Shown piece by piece: positions 1-4,987 of a stretch of DNA of 8,691 nt. A program made the translations under genes and the position numbers. The stretch is from Bacteroidota bacterium (lineage in GTDB: Bacteria; Bacteroidota; Bacteroidia; Flavobacteriales; Flavobacteriaceae), in assembly GCA_004356305.1 (NCBI GenBank), contig SMXJ01000041.1:1-8691 (forward strand). The letters run 5' to 3'. How positions within the stretch are numbered: position 1 is the stretch's first letter; each line of letters opens with the position of its first letter. The notes under the pieces are model-generated. The model did no database searches, was not told the DNA's origin, and saw only the letters and a program-made list of their open reading frames with translations.

Positions 1-1
1 A

Positions 2-229
2 ACCAACTTTCAGGGGCGTTATGTTTTAAGACATGCCTGGAATGGAGAAGCCACATGTGAAGCAGCAAAGGAATATAAAGTAAGGGTAAAAACAAGGATG
101 GAAAGCGAAGCTAAGAAGCTTGCTAGTCTTACAGGCTGGGATATAAACGAAATCAGGGATAAAATGGATATAGATAATATGGTTGATATAGATAATGTGA
201 AATGGTGGAAAAAGTTGTGGAGGAACTGA
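2..229 (+). CDS. C-terminal end of an unidentified protein (5' end outside window)
   Basis: An open frame enters from the left edge and ends at TGA 227-229, giving 75 residues. It contains YVLRHAWNGEATC and then a charged helical stretch with KKLASLTGWDINEIRDKM. From memory this resembles the tail of DUF2330-type exported proteins, but I cannot confirm that and give no function. The last 25 residues contain a tandem six-residue duplication (MDIDNM then VDIDNV) and finish with a Trp/Lys-rich end (WWKKLWRN). A strong intrinsic terminator starts 11 bases after the stop, which supports this being the real end of a transcribed gene. The opposite-strand frame over the same bases is a shadow. Confidence 0.7.
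   Translation, partial: TNFQGRYVLRHAWNGEATCEAAKEYKVRVKTRMESEAKKLASLTGWDINEIRDKMDIDNMVDIDNVKWWKKLWRN
164..199 (+). repeat. 18-bp tandem duplication inside the partial gene
   Basis: Two adjacent 18-base units (164-181 and 182-199) share an identical 12-base core, GATATAGATAAT, and differ at a few flanking bases. The unit is a multiple of three and keeps the frame, encoding MDIDNM then VDIDNV. It looks like a recent in-frame slippage duplication. Confidence 0.75.
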
Positions 230-239
230 TACATTAGGG

Positions 240-269
240 AGGGCTATACAATTTGTGTATAGCCCTTTT
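240..269 (+). terminator. Rho-independent terminator of the left-edge gene
   Basis: A perfect 10-bp stem, GGGCTATACA (241-250) with TGTATAGCCC (256-265), encloses a five-base loop, ATTTG, and is followed directly by TTTT. It lies just downstream of the stop at 229 in the correct orientation. Confidence 0.93.
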
Positions 270-353
270 GATTTGTGAAATGTTGAGATGCGGCCCCTTT
301 TGTTTCTTAAATATGATATGCTAGGTGAAAGAACAGGAGTTTAGATTTAATAA

Positions 354-367
354 TAGACACTTGTCTA
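354..367. promoter_or_regulatory. Small palindrome, possible operator
   Basis: TAGACA and TGTCTA are perfect inverted copies separated by CT. The size suits a dimeric repressor site, but no intact gene starts nearby, so this may be chance. The rest of 270-391 shows nothing else I recognise beyond a weak 6-bp hairpin (377-394) over the stop of the next remnant. Confidence 0.25.
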
Positions 368-391
368 CCGATTTTATGATTAGTAAAATAA

Positions 392-610
392 TCAAAAATT
401 GACTTTTCTAACAATACCCGAAATCATCCCCGCCAATATAAAACCTGCCAGAGCATACAAAAATCCCTCAGAAACCCAAATCCATACCAGTAAAGGTATG
501 TTCATTAATACGACTAACCACAAGATCCCTCTGCCTACAGTACTTCTATAGATTTCTGGCTGGTTTGATATTGGTTGACTGTCACAGTACCAAGCATATC
601 CAGCAATAAA
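392..610 (-). pseudogene. C-terminal remnant of a membrane protein
   Basis: This minus-strand frame has 72 codons and no plausible start. It ends at TGA 392-394. The translation opens FIAGYAWYCDSQPISNQPEI and then carries two hydrophobic spans: ILWLVVLMNIPLLVWIWV (about residues 29-46) and FLYALAGFILAGMISGIV (about 50-67), with a basic tail. It reads as the end of an inner-membrane protein of unknown family. The frame becomes open exactly where the neighbouring avd-like frame loses resemblance to its family. I therefore infer that a deletion or recombination joined the two genes out of frame, leaving only this tail. It is probably not translated. Confidence 0.55.
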
Positions 611-873
611 TTATTAAAAGTCTTTACATCATGGCATAGGCGAATCAATACTTTAAGCTCTTCGAGCTCTTCTCTCAAGAGCAAAAGAGTTTGTATCTTG
701 TCCCGGCGCTAGTTTGCCCTGACGACTAGTTTTAAAACCTCCCTAGCTACATCTCGAAGATCCGACCCTATAGAATACTTATGATAACGTGAAAAATTAA
801 TCACTATCTTCTCAAAATAAAGGCACAGATCATATGCGCTCTCGTAAATTGGCAAATGCTCTGTCTGTGCCAT
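610..873 (-). pseudogene. avd: Broken avd-like four-helix-bundle gene (diversity-generating retroelement accessory type)
   Basis: From ATG at 873 the frame reads MAQTEHLPIYESAYDLCLYF, then EKIVINFSRYHKYSIGSDLR, REVLKLVVRAN, an in-frame TAG (709-711, codon 55), and RRDKIQTLLLLREELEELKV up to LCHDVKTFNN. The LPIY, NFSRYHKY, GSDLR and LREELEELKVLIRLCHDVK stretches are the signature I associate with Avd and Avd-like four-helix proteins of diversity-generating retroelements. In those systems Avd partners the reverse transcriptase in mutagenic retrohoming. Two lesions are visible: the nonsense codon, and loss of the C-terminal helix after codon 88, beyond which the frame runs meaninglessly to 535 while another gene's tail occupies the same bases. 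No reverse transcriptase or template repeat was found in the window. A stand-alone chromosomal Avd-like protein of unknown role is an alternative origin. Confidence 0.8.
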
Positions 874-952
874 TTTCTTTTATACCGTCATAGCTTTCTT
901 CATAACACTTTCTCCGAAAAATTCTGCCCCCCCAACCCCGTTTATCAAATGA
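830..952 (-). other. Short reading frame overlapping the start of the avd remnant
   Basis: An open minus-strand frame of 40 codons overlaps the avd start in another phase and includes YEESYDGIKENGTDRAFANL before TGA at 830-832. The peptide is hydrophilic and not repetitive, so it may be the degraded 3' end of the gene that once preceded avd, such as a retroelement target gene. It has no start codon and no domain I can name, and a chance overlap is possible. Confidence 0.25.
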
Positions 953-1693
953 TCAAATTGCCAAACCAACAAACAACATGTTCATATCTTGTAGGTGCAG
1001 ACGGCGCCAGATCTAGGATAGCTAAACTATTTGGACTGGGACAAAACAACCAACTACTCCTTGGAATTGAATATGAAGTAGAGGGAATAACTAAATTAGA
1101 TAAAGATTTTCTCCATGTTTTCTTAGATTCAAAACTTGCACCCGTCTATATCGCCTGGGTCGTTCCGGGTGTAAATTTAACGCAGGTTGGCCTTGCCTCT
1201 AAATATCCCAGAAAACCAAACATAAAGAAATTTTATAATATAATAGAACAAAATTATAGTGGAAAGAGTACAAAAATTATAAGCAGAAAGGGTGGATTTA
1301 TACCCTGTGGTAATATTGTAAAACCTTTTGTTAAGAATAATGTTTGTCTTTTAGGTGATGCCGCCGGCATGGTTTCTCCGATGACTGCAGGTGGAATTCA
1401 TCCTGCTATAGAAATAGAAAGACTGCTGGGAATCGCTATTAGTGATTATTTGCAAGATAGCGGTATTTCTACCAGAAAAAGAAATAGGTAAACACATACC
1501 TTTATATTTTGTAAAACAGGGGCTAAGAAGATTATTTGACCTCATAACTCCCCCAAACTTTATAATTAACTTCCTGATTAACAACTCTTTATTCAGAAAA
1601 ACAGCCCAGTTAGTATTTTTCCATCACAGAGGGCTGCTCTCTAAAAAAGCCTGGAACGAAATATTAGGAAGAGAAAAAAACAGTGATCTTTAA
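949..1693 (+). pseudogene. Truncated, frameshifted FAD-dependent oxidoreductase (geranylgeranyl-reductase type)
   Basis: The homologous part begins near 949 with IKLPNQQTTCSYLVGADGAR, the conserved DGxRS-type motif that follows the first half of group-A flavoprotein hydroxylases and geranylgeranyl reductases. LLGDAAGMVSPMTAGGIHPA follows; this GD motif contacts the FAD ribityl chain and phosphates. The N-terminal third, including the dinucleotide-binding GxGxxG fold, is absent and upstream bases do not encode it. Near 1465-1480 the frame shifts by +1: one frame runs off at TAA 1489-1491, while the other continues convincingly as FLPEKEIGKHIPLYFVKQGL to TAA 1691-1693. Missing cofactor-binding half plus frameshift make it a dead gene. 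The family reduces isoprenoid double bonds or acts in quinone/lipid chemistry; the exact substrate cannot be judged. Confidence 0.85.
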
Positions 1694-1732
1694 ATTGAAA
1701 TCCGCAACTTCAAAAATCCTGCTTATTCTTAA

Positions 1733-1819
1733 AAATGGACGCGGCCATCAGCTACCCACATAAAAGATGTGTCGCCGCAAGAAATGGAACAAGCTGCAAA
1801 ACAGATATTCGCTGAATAG
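1733..1819 (+). pseudogene. Possible C-terminal tail remnant of another gene
   Basis: After TAA at 1730-1732 a short frame reads to TAG 1817-1819 and contains ATHIKDVSPQEMEQAAKQIF followed by AE. The helical, charged pattern resembles a genuine protein end, in the style of the last helix of M16-type peptidases, though that match is only an impression. There is no start codon and no ribosome-binding site. It would be a further relic in the same decayed block. Confidence 0.25.
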
Positions 1820-1844
1820 AATTTATGAATAAGTAGATATGAAA

Positions 1845-1884
1845 TTAATGATACCCTGCTAAAAAGTAACCAGGGTATCATTAA
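1845..1884 (-). terminator. Terminator hairpin downstream of the AhpD-like gene
   Basis: A perfect 14-bp stem pairs 1845-1858 with 1871-1884 (core TGATACCCTG/CAGGGTATCA) around a 12-base loop. It lies 24 bases beyond the stop of the minus-strand gene at 1909. The following minus-strand bases are only weakly T-rich, and A-T pairs at the base could let it work in both directions. Confidence 0.7.
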
Positions 1885-1908
1885 ACACTTCAAGAATATT
1901 GATAAAAA

Positions 1909-2433
1909 TTATCCGTGTTCTAAATCAATCTTAAAGGTATCGGCAAATCTGGTTAAAACATGAAAAGTGCCAGCTACCATCGTGAGTTCTGCTATTTCTC
2001 CGTCATTGAAATGCTTTCTCATTTCAGATAAAGCTTCATCACTTGCTGCAACATTTTTTGCAAGCTCTGTCGTATATTGGACTATAGCCTTTTCTTTATC
2101 ATCTAAAGCAGCACTTGTGGGATCATCTGAGGCAGCAATTTTTTCATCCGTAAGTCCAGCTTTTTTACCGGCAGCTGTATGATGAGCAGTGCAGTAAGCA
2201 CAGCCATTTAGTTTAGATGTTGTAAGAATAGCAAGCTCTTTTAGATCACTGCTTACTTTTGAAGGACCTAAAGCCGCCCCTAAAAATGGCATAAAACCTG
2301 CTAAAAGCTCAGGCGCATTTGCCATTGCCTTTATTACATTTGGAACCACTCCAAATTTTTTTTGCAGACCATCATACATTCCCTGAATATTTTCAGGTAC
2401 TTGATCTCTTTCTACATAAGCTATTTTAGCCAT
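1909..2433 (-). CDS. AhpD / carboxymuconolactone-decarboxylase-family peroxidase-like protein
   Basis: This 174-residue protein has the AhpD core motif: Glu66, Cys78-x-x-Cys81 and His85, in CAYCTAHHTAAGKK. The spacing from Glu to the first Cys (12) and from the second Cys to His (4) matches the proton-relay layout of AhpD. Members of the family reduce peroxides through the CxxC pair, often fed by a thiol or lipoyl donor; others are decarboxylases lacking the pair. The length fits the peroxidase-related branch, and no signal peptide is seen, so it is probably cytoplasmic. The ATG at 2433 is fixed by AGGAGG six bases upstream. The gene lies 56 bp after a TetR gene in the same direction, and a palindrome in the gap overlaps its candidate promoter, so it is the likely regulated target. 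The natural substrate is unknown. Confidence 0.9.
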   Translation of the reverse strand: MAKIAYVERDQVPENIQGMYDGLQKKFGVVPNVIKAMANAPELLAGFMPFLGAALGPSKVSSDLKELAILTTSKLNGCAYCTAHHTAAGKKAGLTDEKIAASDDPTSAALDDKEKAIVQYTTELAKNVAASDEALSEMRKHFNDGEIAELTMVAGTFHVLTRFADTFKIDLEHG

Positions 2434-2454
2434 GTGAAGCCTCCTAGTTTTTAT

Positions 2455-2476
2455 TTATTGAACATTCGTTCAATAA
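2455..2476. promoter_or_regulatory. TetR-type operator in front of the AhpD-like gene
   Basis: A perfect 9-bp inverted repeat, TTATTGAAC and GTTCAATAA, flanks the spacer ATTC. The 18-bp core, ATTGAACATTCGTTCAAT, read on the minus strand matches 14 of 18 positions of the palindrome at 3090-3107 in the tetR promoter. Two copies at the two promoters of one regulator-target pair strongly suggest the regulator's own site. Confidence 0.8.
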
Positions 2477-2484
2477 TATGTAAA
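2456..2484 (-). promoter_or_regulatory. Candidate promoter of the AhpD-like gene
   Basis: On the minus strand TTTACA (2479-2484) is followed after 17 bases by TCAATA (2456-2461), a moderate sigma-70 match. The operator fills the spacer and -10 element, so repressor binding would block polymerase. Read-through from tetR is also possible. Confidence 0.5.
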
Positions 2485-2489
2485 TTTTT

Positions 2490-3068
2490 TTATTTAAGTG
2501 CAGATAAAATTACACCTACTATATCTTTCATTTGTTGCCTGCCTGCTGCAGATTTACCTGTTACAAGCAATCCATGAGTAGAGCTTGCAAAATAAGATGC
2601 AAGAGCTTTTATATTCGATTCTCCTGATATTTGTCCAAGCACTTGAGCTTTTAGCAGACAGTCATAAAAAGCCTTTTTAATATTCTTTAAAATTGTATTT
2701 ACTACTTCTGCGGCTTGCTCATCATGGGGTGCTAGTTCAACTACTGTGTTTACTACTAAACACCCTATACACTGCTTATCGGATGGGCGGTCAATCATTT
2801 CCTGAAAAAATTTCCTGATATTTTCAACAGGCGACTCACCATCATTTAAAACCTTAATAGTATTTGAAGTTACTACCTCTCCGTAATGTTTAATAGATTC
2901 TATAAACAGGGAATGTTTGTCACCAAAAGTGTTATATATACTTCCTGGCTGAATACCCATCTCATCTACAAGGTCTTTCATGCTTGTGGCTTTGTAGCCC
3001 TTTTGCCAAAAGACACTCATTGCTTTTGATAGAGTTTCGTCTCTGTTAAATTCGAAGTGTCTGCCCAT
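2490..3068 (-). CDS. TetR/AcrR-family transcriptional repressor
   Basis: This 192-residue protein opens MGRHFEFNRDETLSKAMSVF and carries a TetR-type helix-turn-helix at about residues 12-58, with SMKDLVDEMGIQPGSIYNTF containing the turn and recognition helix. The remaining helices form the ligand-binding and dimer region. Cys100 and Cys103, in QCIGCLVVNTVVELAPHDEQ, sit in a motif common in one TetR branch (GCLLVNT-like); a third cysteine is at 137. By analogy with NemR, and given the AhpD-type peroxidase next door, the cysteines could sense electrophiles or peroxides; this is inference. Its promoter and that of the downstream peroxidase both carry near-identical palindromes, pointing to autorepression and co-control. 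The start fits the usual family N-terminus, though no Shine-Dalgarno is visible. Confidence 0.93.
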   Translation of the reverse strand: MGRHFEFNRDETLSKAMSVFWQKGYKATSMKDLVDEMGIQPGSIYNTFGDKHSLFIESIKHYGEVVTSNTIKVLNDGESPVENIRKFFQEMIDRPSDKQCIGCLVVNTVVELAPHDEQAAEVVNTILKNIKKAFYDCLLKAQVLGQISGESNIKALASYFASSTHGLLVTGKSAAGRQQMKDIVGVILSALK

Positions 3069-3077
3069 ACTAGGTAT

Positions 3078-3106
3078 ATTATATCAAATCTTGAATGATT
3101 GTTCAA
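3078..3106 (-). promoter_or_regulatory. tetR promoter
   Basis: On the minus strand TTGAAC (3101-3106) and a perfect TATAAT (3078-3083) are exactly 17 bases apart. Transcription would start near 3071-3072, only about three bases before the ATG at 3068, implying a leaderless or nearly leaderless mRNA. The operator overlaps the -35 box and spacer. Confidence 0.8.
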
Positions 3107-3108
3107 GA
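3089..3108. promoter_or_regulatory. TetR operator in the regulator's own promoter
   Basis: The 18-bp site CTTGAATGATTGTTCAAG has 6-bp perfect outer arms, with one further flanking pair at 3089/3108. Together with the site at 2455-2476 it gives the consensus TTGAAYGAWTGTTCAA. Its position over the -35 box is typical of autorepression. Confidence 0.8.
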
Positions 3109-3167
3109 ATATATTTATTATCTTCGTTTAACATTTTTATTACAAAGAATAGTATTAAAACAACAGA

Positions 3168-3176
3168 GGGGGGGGG
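3168..3176. repeat. Run of nine G
   Basis: A G9 homopolymer stands out in otherwise AT-rich intergenic DNA between the tetR promoter and the Spy-like gene. Length may vary by slippage or be a sequencing error. Apart from this run and the hairpin at 3227, nothing recognisable lies in 3109-3267. Confidence 0.7.
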
Positions 3177-3226
3177 AACTATTTAAATGAAAGGTTAGTG
3201 AATTTTAATTGATAAGTTTTTTATAC

Positions 3227-3252
3227 AGGGAAGGGATATTTATCCCTTCCCT
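3227..3252 (-). terminator. Terminator-like hairpin after the Spy-like gene
   Basis: AGGGAAGGGATA and its exact inverse complement TATCCCTTCCCT form a 12-bp stem with a nominal two-base loop (in practice about four). It begins 15 bases past the stop at 3268. There is no T-tract after it on the minus strand, so it may be a weak intrinsic terminator or an RNA-stabilising 3' structure. Confidence 0.55.
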
Positions 3253-3267
3253 TATTATGTTTAGAAC

Positions 3268-3747
3268 CTATTGTTTATCTTTATAGCTACATCCTTCTTT
3301 TTCCTGTTTATAACTGCACTCTTTTCCTTCTTTGTATGCTGCCATTTTTTCCTTGAAAATTCCTGAAAGCGTAACGATTTGCTCGTCGTTTAGAAGAGAT
3401 CTCATTTTAAGCTTCTTTTCGAGCTTAAGCTCCATCTTCTCTGTTTTCTTTGTTATCTTTTCTTTGTGCTTTGCTATAATAGCTTCGTCAGTGGACTTTG
3501 GATCACCCATCAGATCATACAGCTCGCCGCGGAGTGCTTTTACTTCAGAACGTAATTTTTTAAACTGATCAACATAGCTTTCATCAATAGCATTCAGATC
3601 GGTAACCTGTTTTTCGGTTAACCCAACTTCTTTTACTATTTCTTCATTTTCCCACCATTTGTAATATTTATGTTTACCGGGATAGGCAAACACGGTTACA
3701 GCTAAAACGAAAATCAAAAGACCTGCAAAAACCGACAATTTCTTCAT
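3268..3747 (-). CDS. Spy/CpxP-like periplasmic protein with LTxxQ motif
   Basis: The 159-residue product starts with a classic Sec signal (MKKLSVFAGLLIFVLAVTVF, cleavage probably after FA at 21). The rest is almost all charged alpha-helix. LTEKQ at residues 43-47 and LNDEQ at 119-123 match the paired LTxxQ motifs of the Spy/CpxP/ZraP family, whose members act in the periplasm as ATP-independent chaperones or metal/stress sensors. Length is in the family range. The C-terminus is unusual: ECSYK and GCSYK within the last 19 residues give two cysteines in a near-repeat that could bind metal or form a disulfide. The start is supported by AGGAGG seven bases upstream. A half-copy of the local TetR operator lies beside that site. 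No two-component genes are adjacent. Confidence 0.8.
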   Translation of the reverse strand: MKKLSVFAGLLIFVLAVTVFAYPGKHKYYKWWENEEIVKEVGLTEKQVTDLNAIDESYVDQFKKLRSEVKALRGELYDLMGDPKSTDEAIIAKHKEKITKKTEKMELKLEKKLKMRSLLNDEQIVTLSGIFKEKMAAYKEGKECSYKQEKEGCSYKDKQ

Positions 3748-3759
3748 TTTAATACCTCC

Positions 3760-3770
3760 TGAACAATCAT
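3760..3770. promoter_or_regulatory. Half-site matching the TetR operator, beside the Spy-like gene's ribosome-binding site
   Basis: The 11-mer TGAACAATCAT is identical to one half plus centre of the tetR operator read on its minus strand. The other half is not conserved (ATAG instead of TCAA). It abuts the AGGAGG of the Spy-like gene, where a bound repressor could block elongation. It may be chance. Confidence 0.3.
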
Positions 3771-3830
3771 ATAGATTAATAACTACTTATAACAAATATA
3801 GTTTCAATTAAATATACTATCTCTAAATGC

Positions 3831-3836
3831 TATAAT
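3831..3836 (+). promoter_or_regulatory. Candidate -10 box for the nitrilase gene
   Basis: A perfect TATAAT lies 43 bases before the ATG at 3880, in very AT-rich DNA. No good -35 hexamer is present at 16-18 bases (TTAAAT at 17), so the promoter is either weak or needs an activator. The leader between it and the ATG has no Shine-Dalgarno. Confidence 0.4.
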
Positions 3837-3879
3837 GATATAGAATATTATTACAAAAACTTTTTCATATACTACTGAA

Positions 3880-4785
3880 ATGAAAAATAAACAAAAATTC
3901 ATAGCAGCGGCTGTTCAGGCTTCACCTGTATTTTTAAATAAAAGTAAAACAATCTCCAAGGTCATCAAGCTCATTGGTGAAGCATCCAAAAACGGAGCAG
4001 AAATTGTCGTATTCCCCGAGGCTTTTATTCCAACTTATCCCTTTTGGCCAAAAGATATAGGAACAGCGCTGGGAAGAAAACTTATTTTAGATGCATACAC
4101 CGAGCTTTTTAAAAACTCCGTAGACGTGCCAGGCCAAGATATTTCAAAAATAGGAAATGCTGCCAAGAAATCAGGAGTTTATGTTGTTATCGGAGTTAAT
4201 GAAAGAGAGGGCGGCACGCTTTATAACACCATATTATACTTTGGAAAAGACGGCACGCTTATAGGAAAGCACAGAAAATTGATGTCGGTAGATAGCGAAA
4301 AATGCATCTGGGCAAACGGCACCGTAAAGGATGTAACAGTAGTCGAGACGGAGCTTGGAAAAGTGGGCGGGCTTTTCTGCTACGAGCACCACCTCACACT
4401 TGCAAAATATGCAATGTATCTAAAAGGCGAACAGATTCATGTGGGTCTTTGGGGAGGACATGGGTTTGCTAAAAATACGATGGACTTTGCAAGCAAACAG
4501 TATGCATTTGAAGGCCAGACATTTGTGATCATATCGTCAATGACTATCAATGAAAAATTAATCCCCGATTCATTTTCGCTTAAAAAGCAAACAACATGGG
4601 ACTACCCGGGGGGAAGCGGAATCATAAACCCAAGGGGTGAATATATAGCAGGCCCAGTATACGATAAAGAAGAAATTGTATACGCCGAGATCGATACAGA
4701 TCAGATCATAAGAGCAAAAGCAGTCATCGACTGCACCGGCCACTTCTCCAGACCCGATATTTTTAATTTAGAGATAAAGGAGTAA
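3880..4785 (+). CDS. Nitrilase-superfamily carbon-nitrogen hydrolase
   Basis: This 301-residue protein has the nitrilase fold with a complete catalytic triad: Glu47 in VVFPEAF, Lys133 in GKHRKLM and Cys167 in GLFCYEHH. Accessory features of the nitrile-hydrolysing branch are also present: TYPFWP after the Glu, Glu140 and Trp144 after the Lys, and KYAMYLKGEQIHVGLW after the Cys. That branch hydrolyses nitriles to acids or amides in the cytoplasm as large oligomers. The cysteine motif is CYEHH rather than the common CWEN/CWEH, and the proline usually found a few residues later is replaced (HLTL), so specificity may differ. Length is at the short end of true nitrilases, lacking the longer C-terminal tail. 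The ATG lacks a Shine-Dalgarno but fits the family N-terminus. It is monocistronic, and no clear terminator follows. Confidence 0.9.
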   Translation: MKNKQKFIAAAVQASPVFLNKSKTISKVIKLIGEASKNGAEIVVFPEAFIPTYPFWPKDIGTALGRKLILDAYTELFKNSVDVPGQDISKIGNAAKKSGVYVVIGVNEREGGTLYNTILYFGKDGTLIGKHRKLMSVDSEKCIWANGTVKDVTVVETELGKVGGLFCYEHHLTLAKYAMYLKGEQIHVGLWGGHGFAKNTMDFASKQYAFEGQTFVIISSMTINEKLIPDSFSLKKQTTWDYPGGSGIINPRGEYIAGPVYDKEEIVYAEIDTDQIIRAKAVIDCTGHFSRPDIFNLEIKE

Positions 4786-4849
4786 CAAATTCAGTTACCT
4801 AATTACTGAGCATCTACAAGCTTCCCCTTTACCCCTACATTTCTTACTA

Positions 4850-4921
4850 TTATACATCGCTAGATGGCAGTGAACCCTCCATTAACTGTGACACTCTATC
4901 CAAGTATATTTCGTCGCTCAT
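4850..4921 (-). CDS. Possible 23-residue small ORF downstream of the sulfatase gene
   Basis: ATG at 4921, preceded six bases upstream by GGAG, opens a frame reading MSDEIYLDRVSQLMEGSLPS and three more residues before TAA. It follows the sulfatase stop by 66 bases on the same strand. I recognise no family; it may be the first codons of a deleted gene. The rest of 4786-4987 holds only weak 5-bp inverted repeats and no terminator. Confidence 0.2.
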   Translation of the reverse strand: MSDEIYLDRVSQLMEGSLPSSDV

Positions 4922-4987
4922 TTTATACTCCGATTAGTGAATTAGTAGTACAGATTAAAGCCAAGGATGTGTCTGCCCAATTGCGGC

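Noticed and set aside
19..234. Hydrophobic minus-strand frame at the left edge
   Set aside because: Antisense to the partial plus-strand gene; its Ser/Leu/Phe richness is what antisense of Lys/Glu-rich AT-rich codons gives.
392..1000. Complete diversity-generating retroelement
   Set aside because: No reverse transcriptase frame and no template/variable repeat pair were found in the window.
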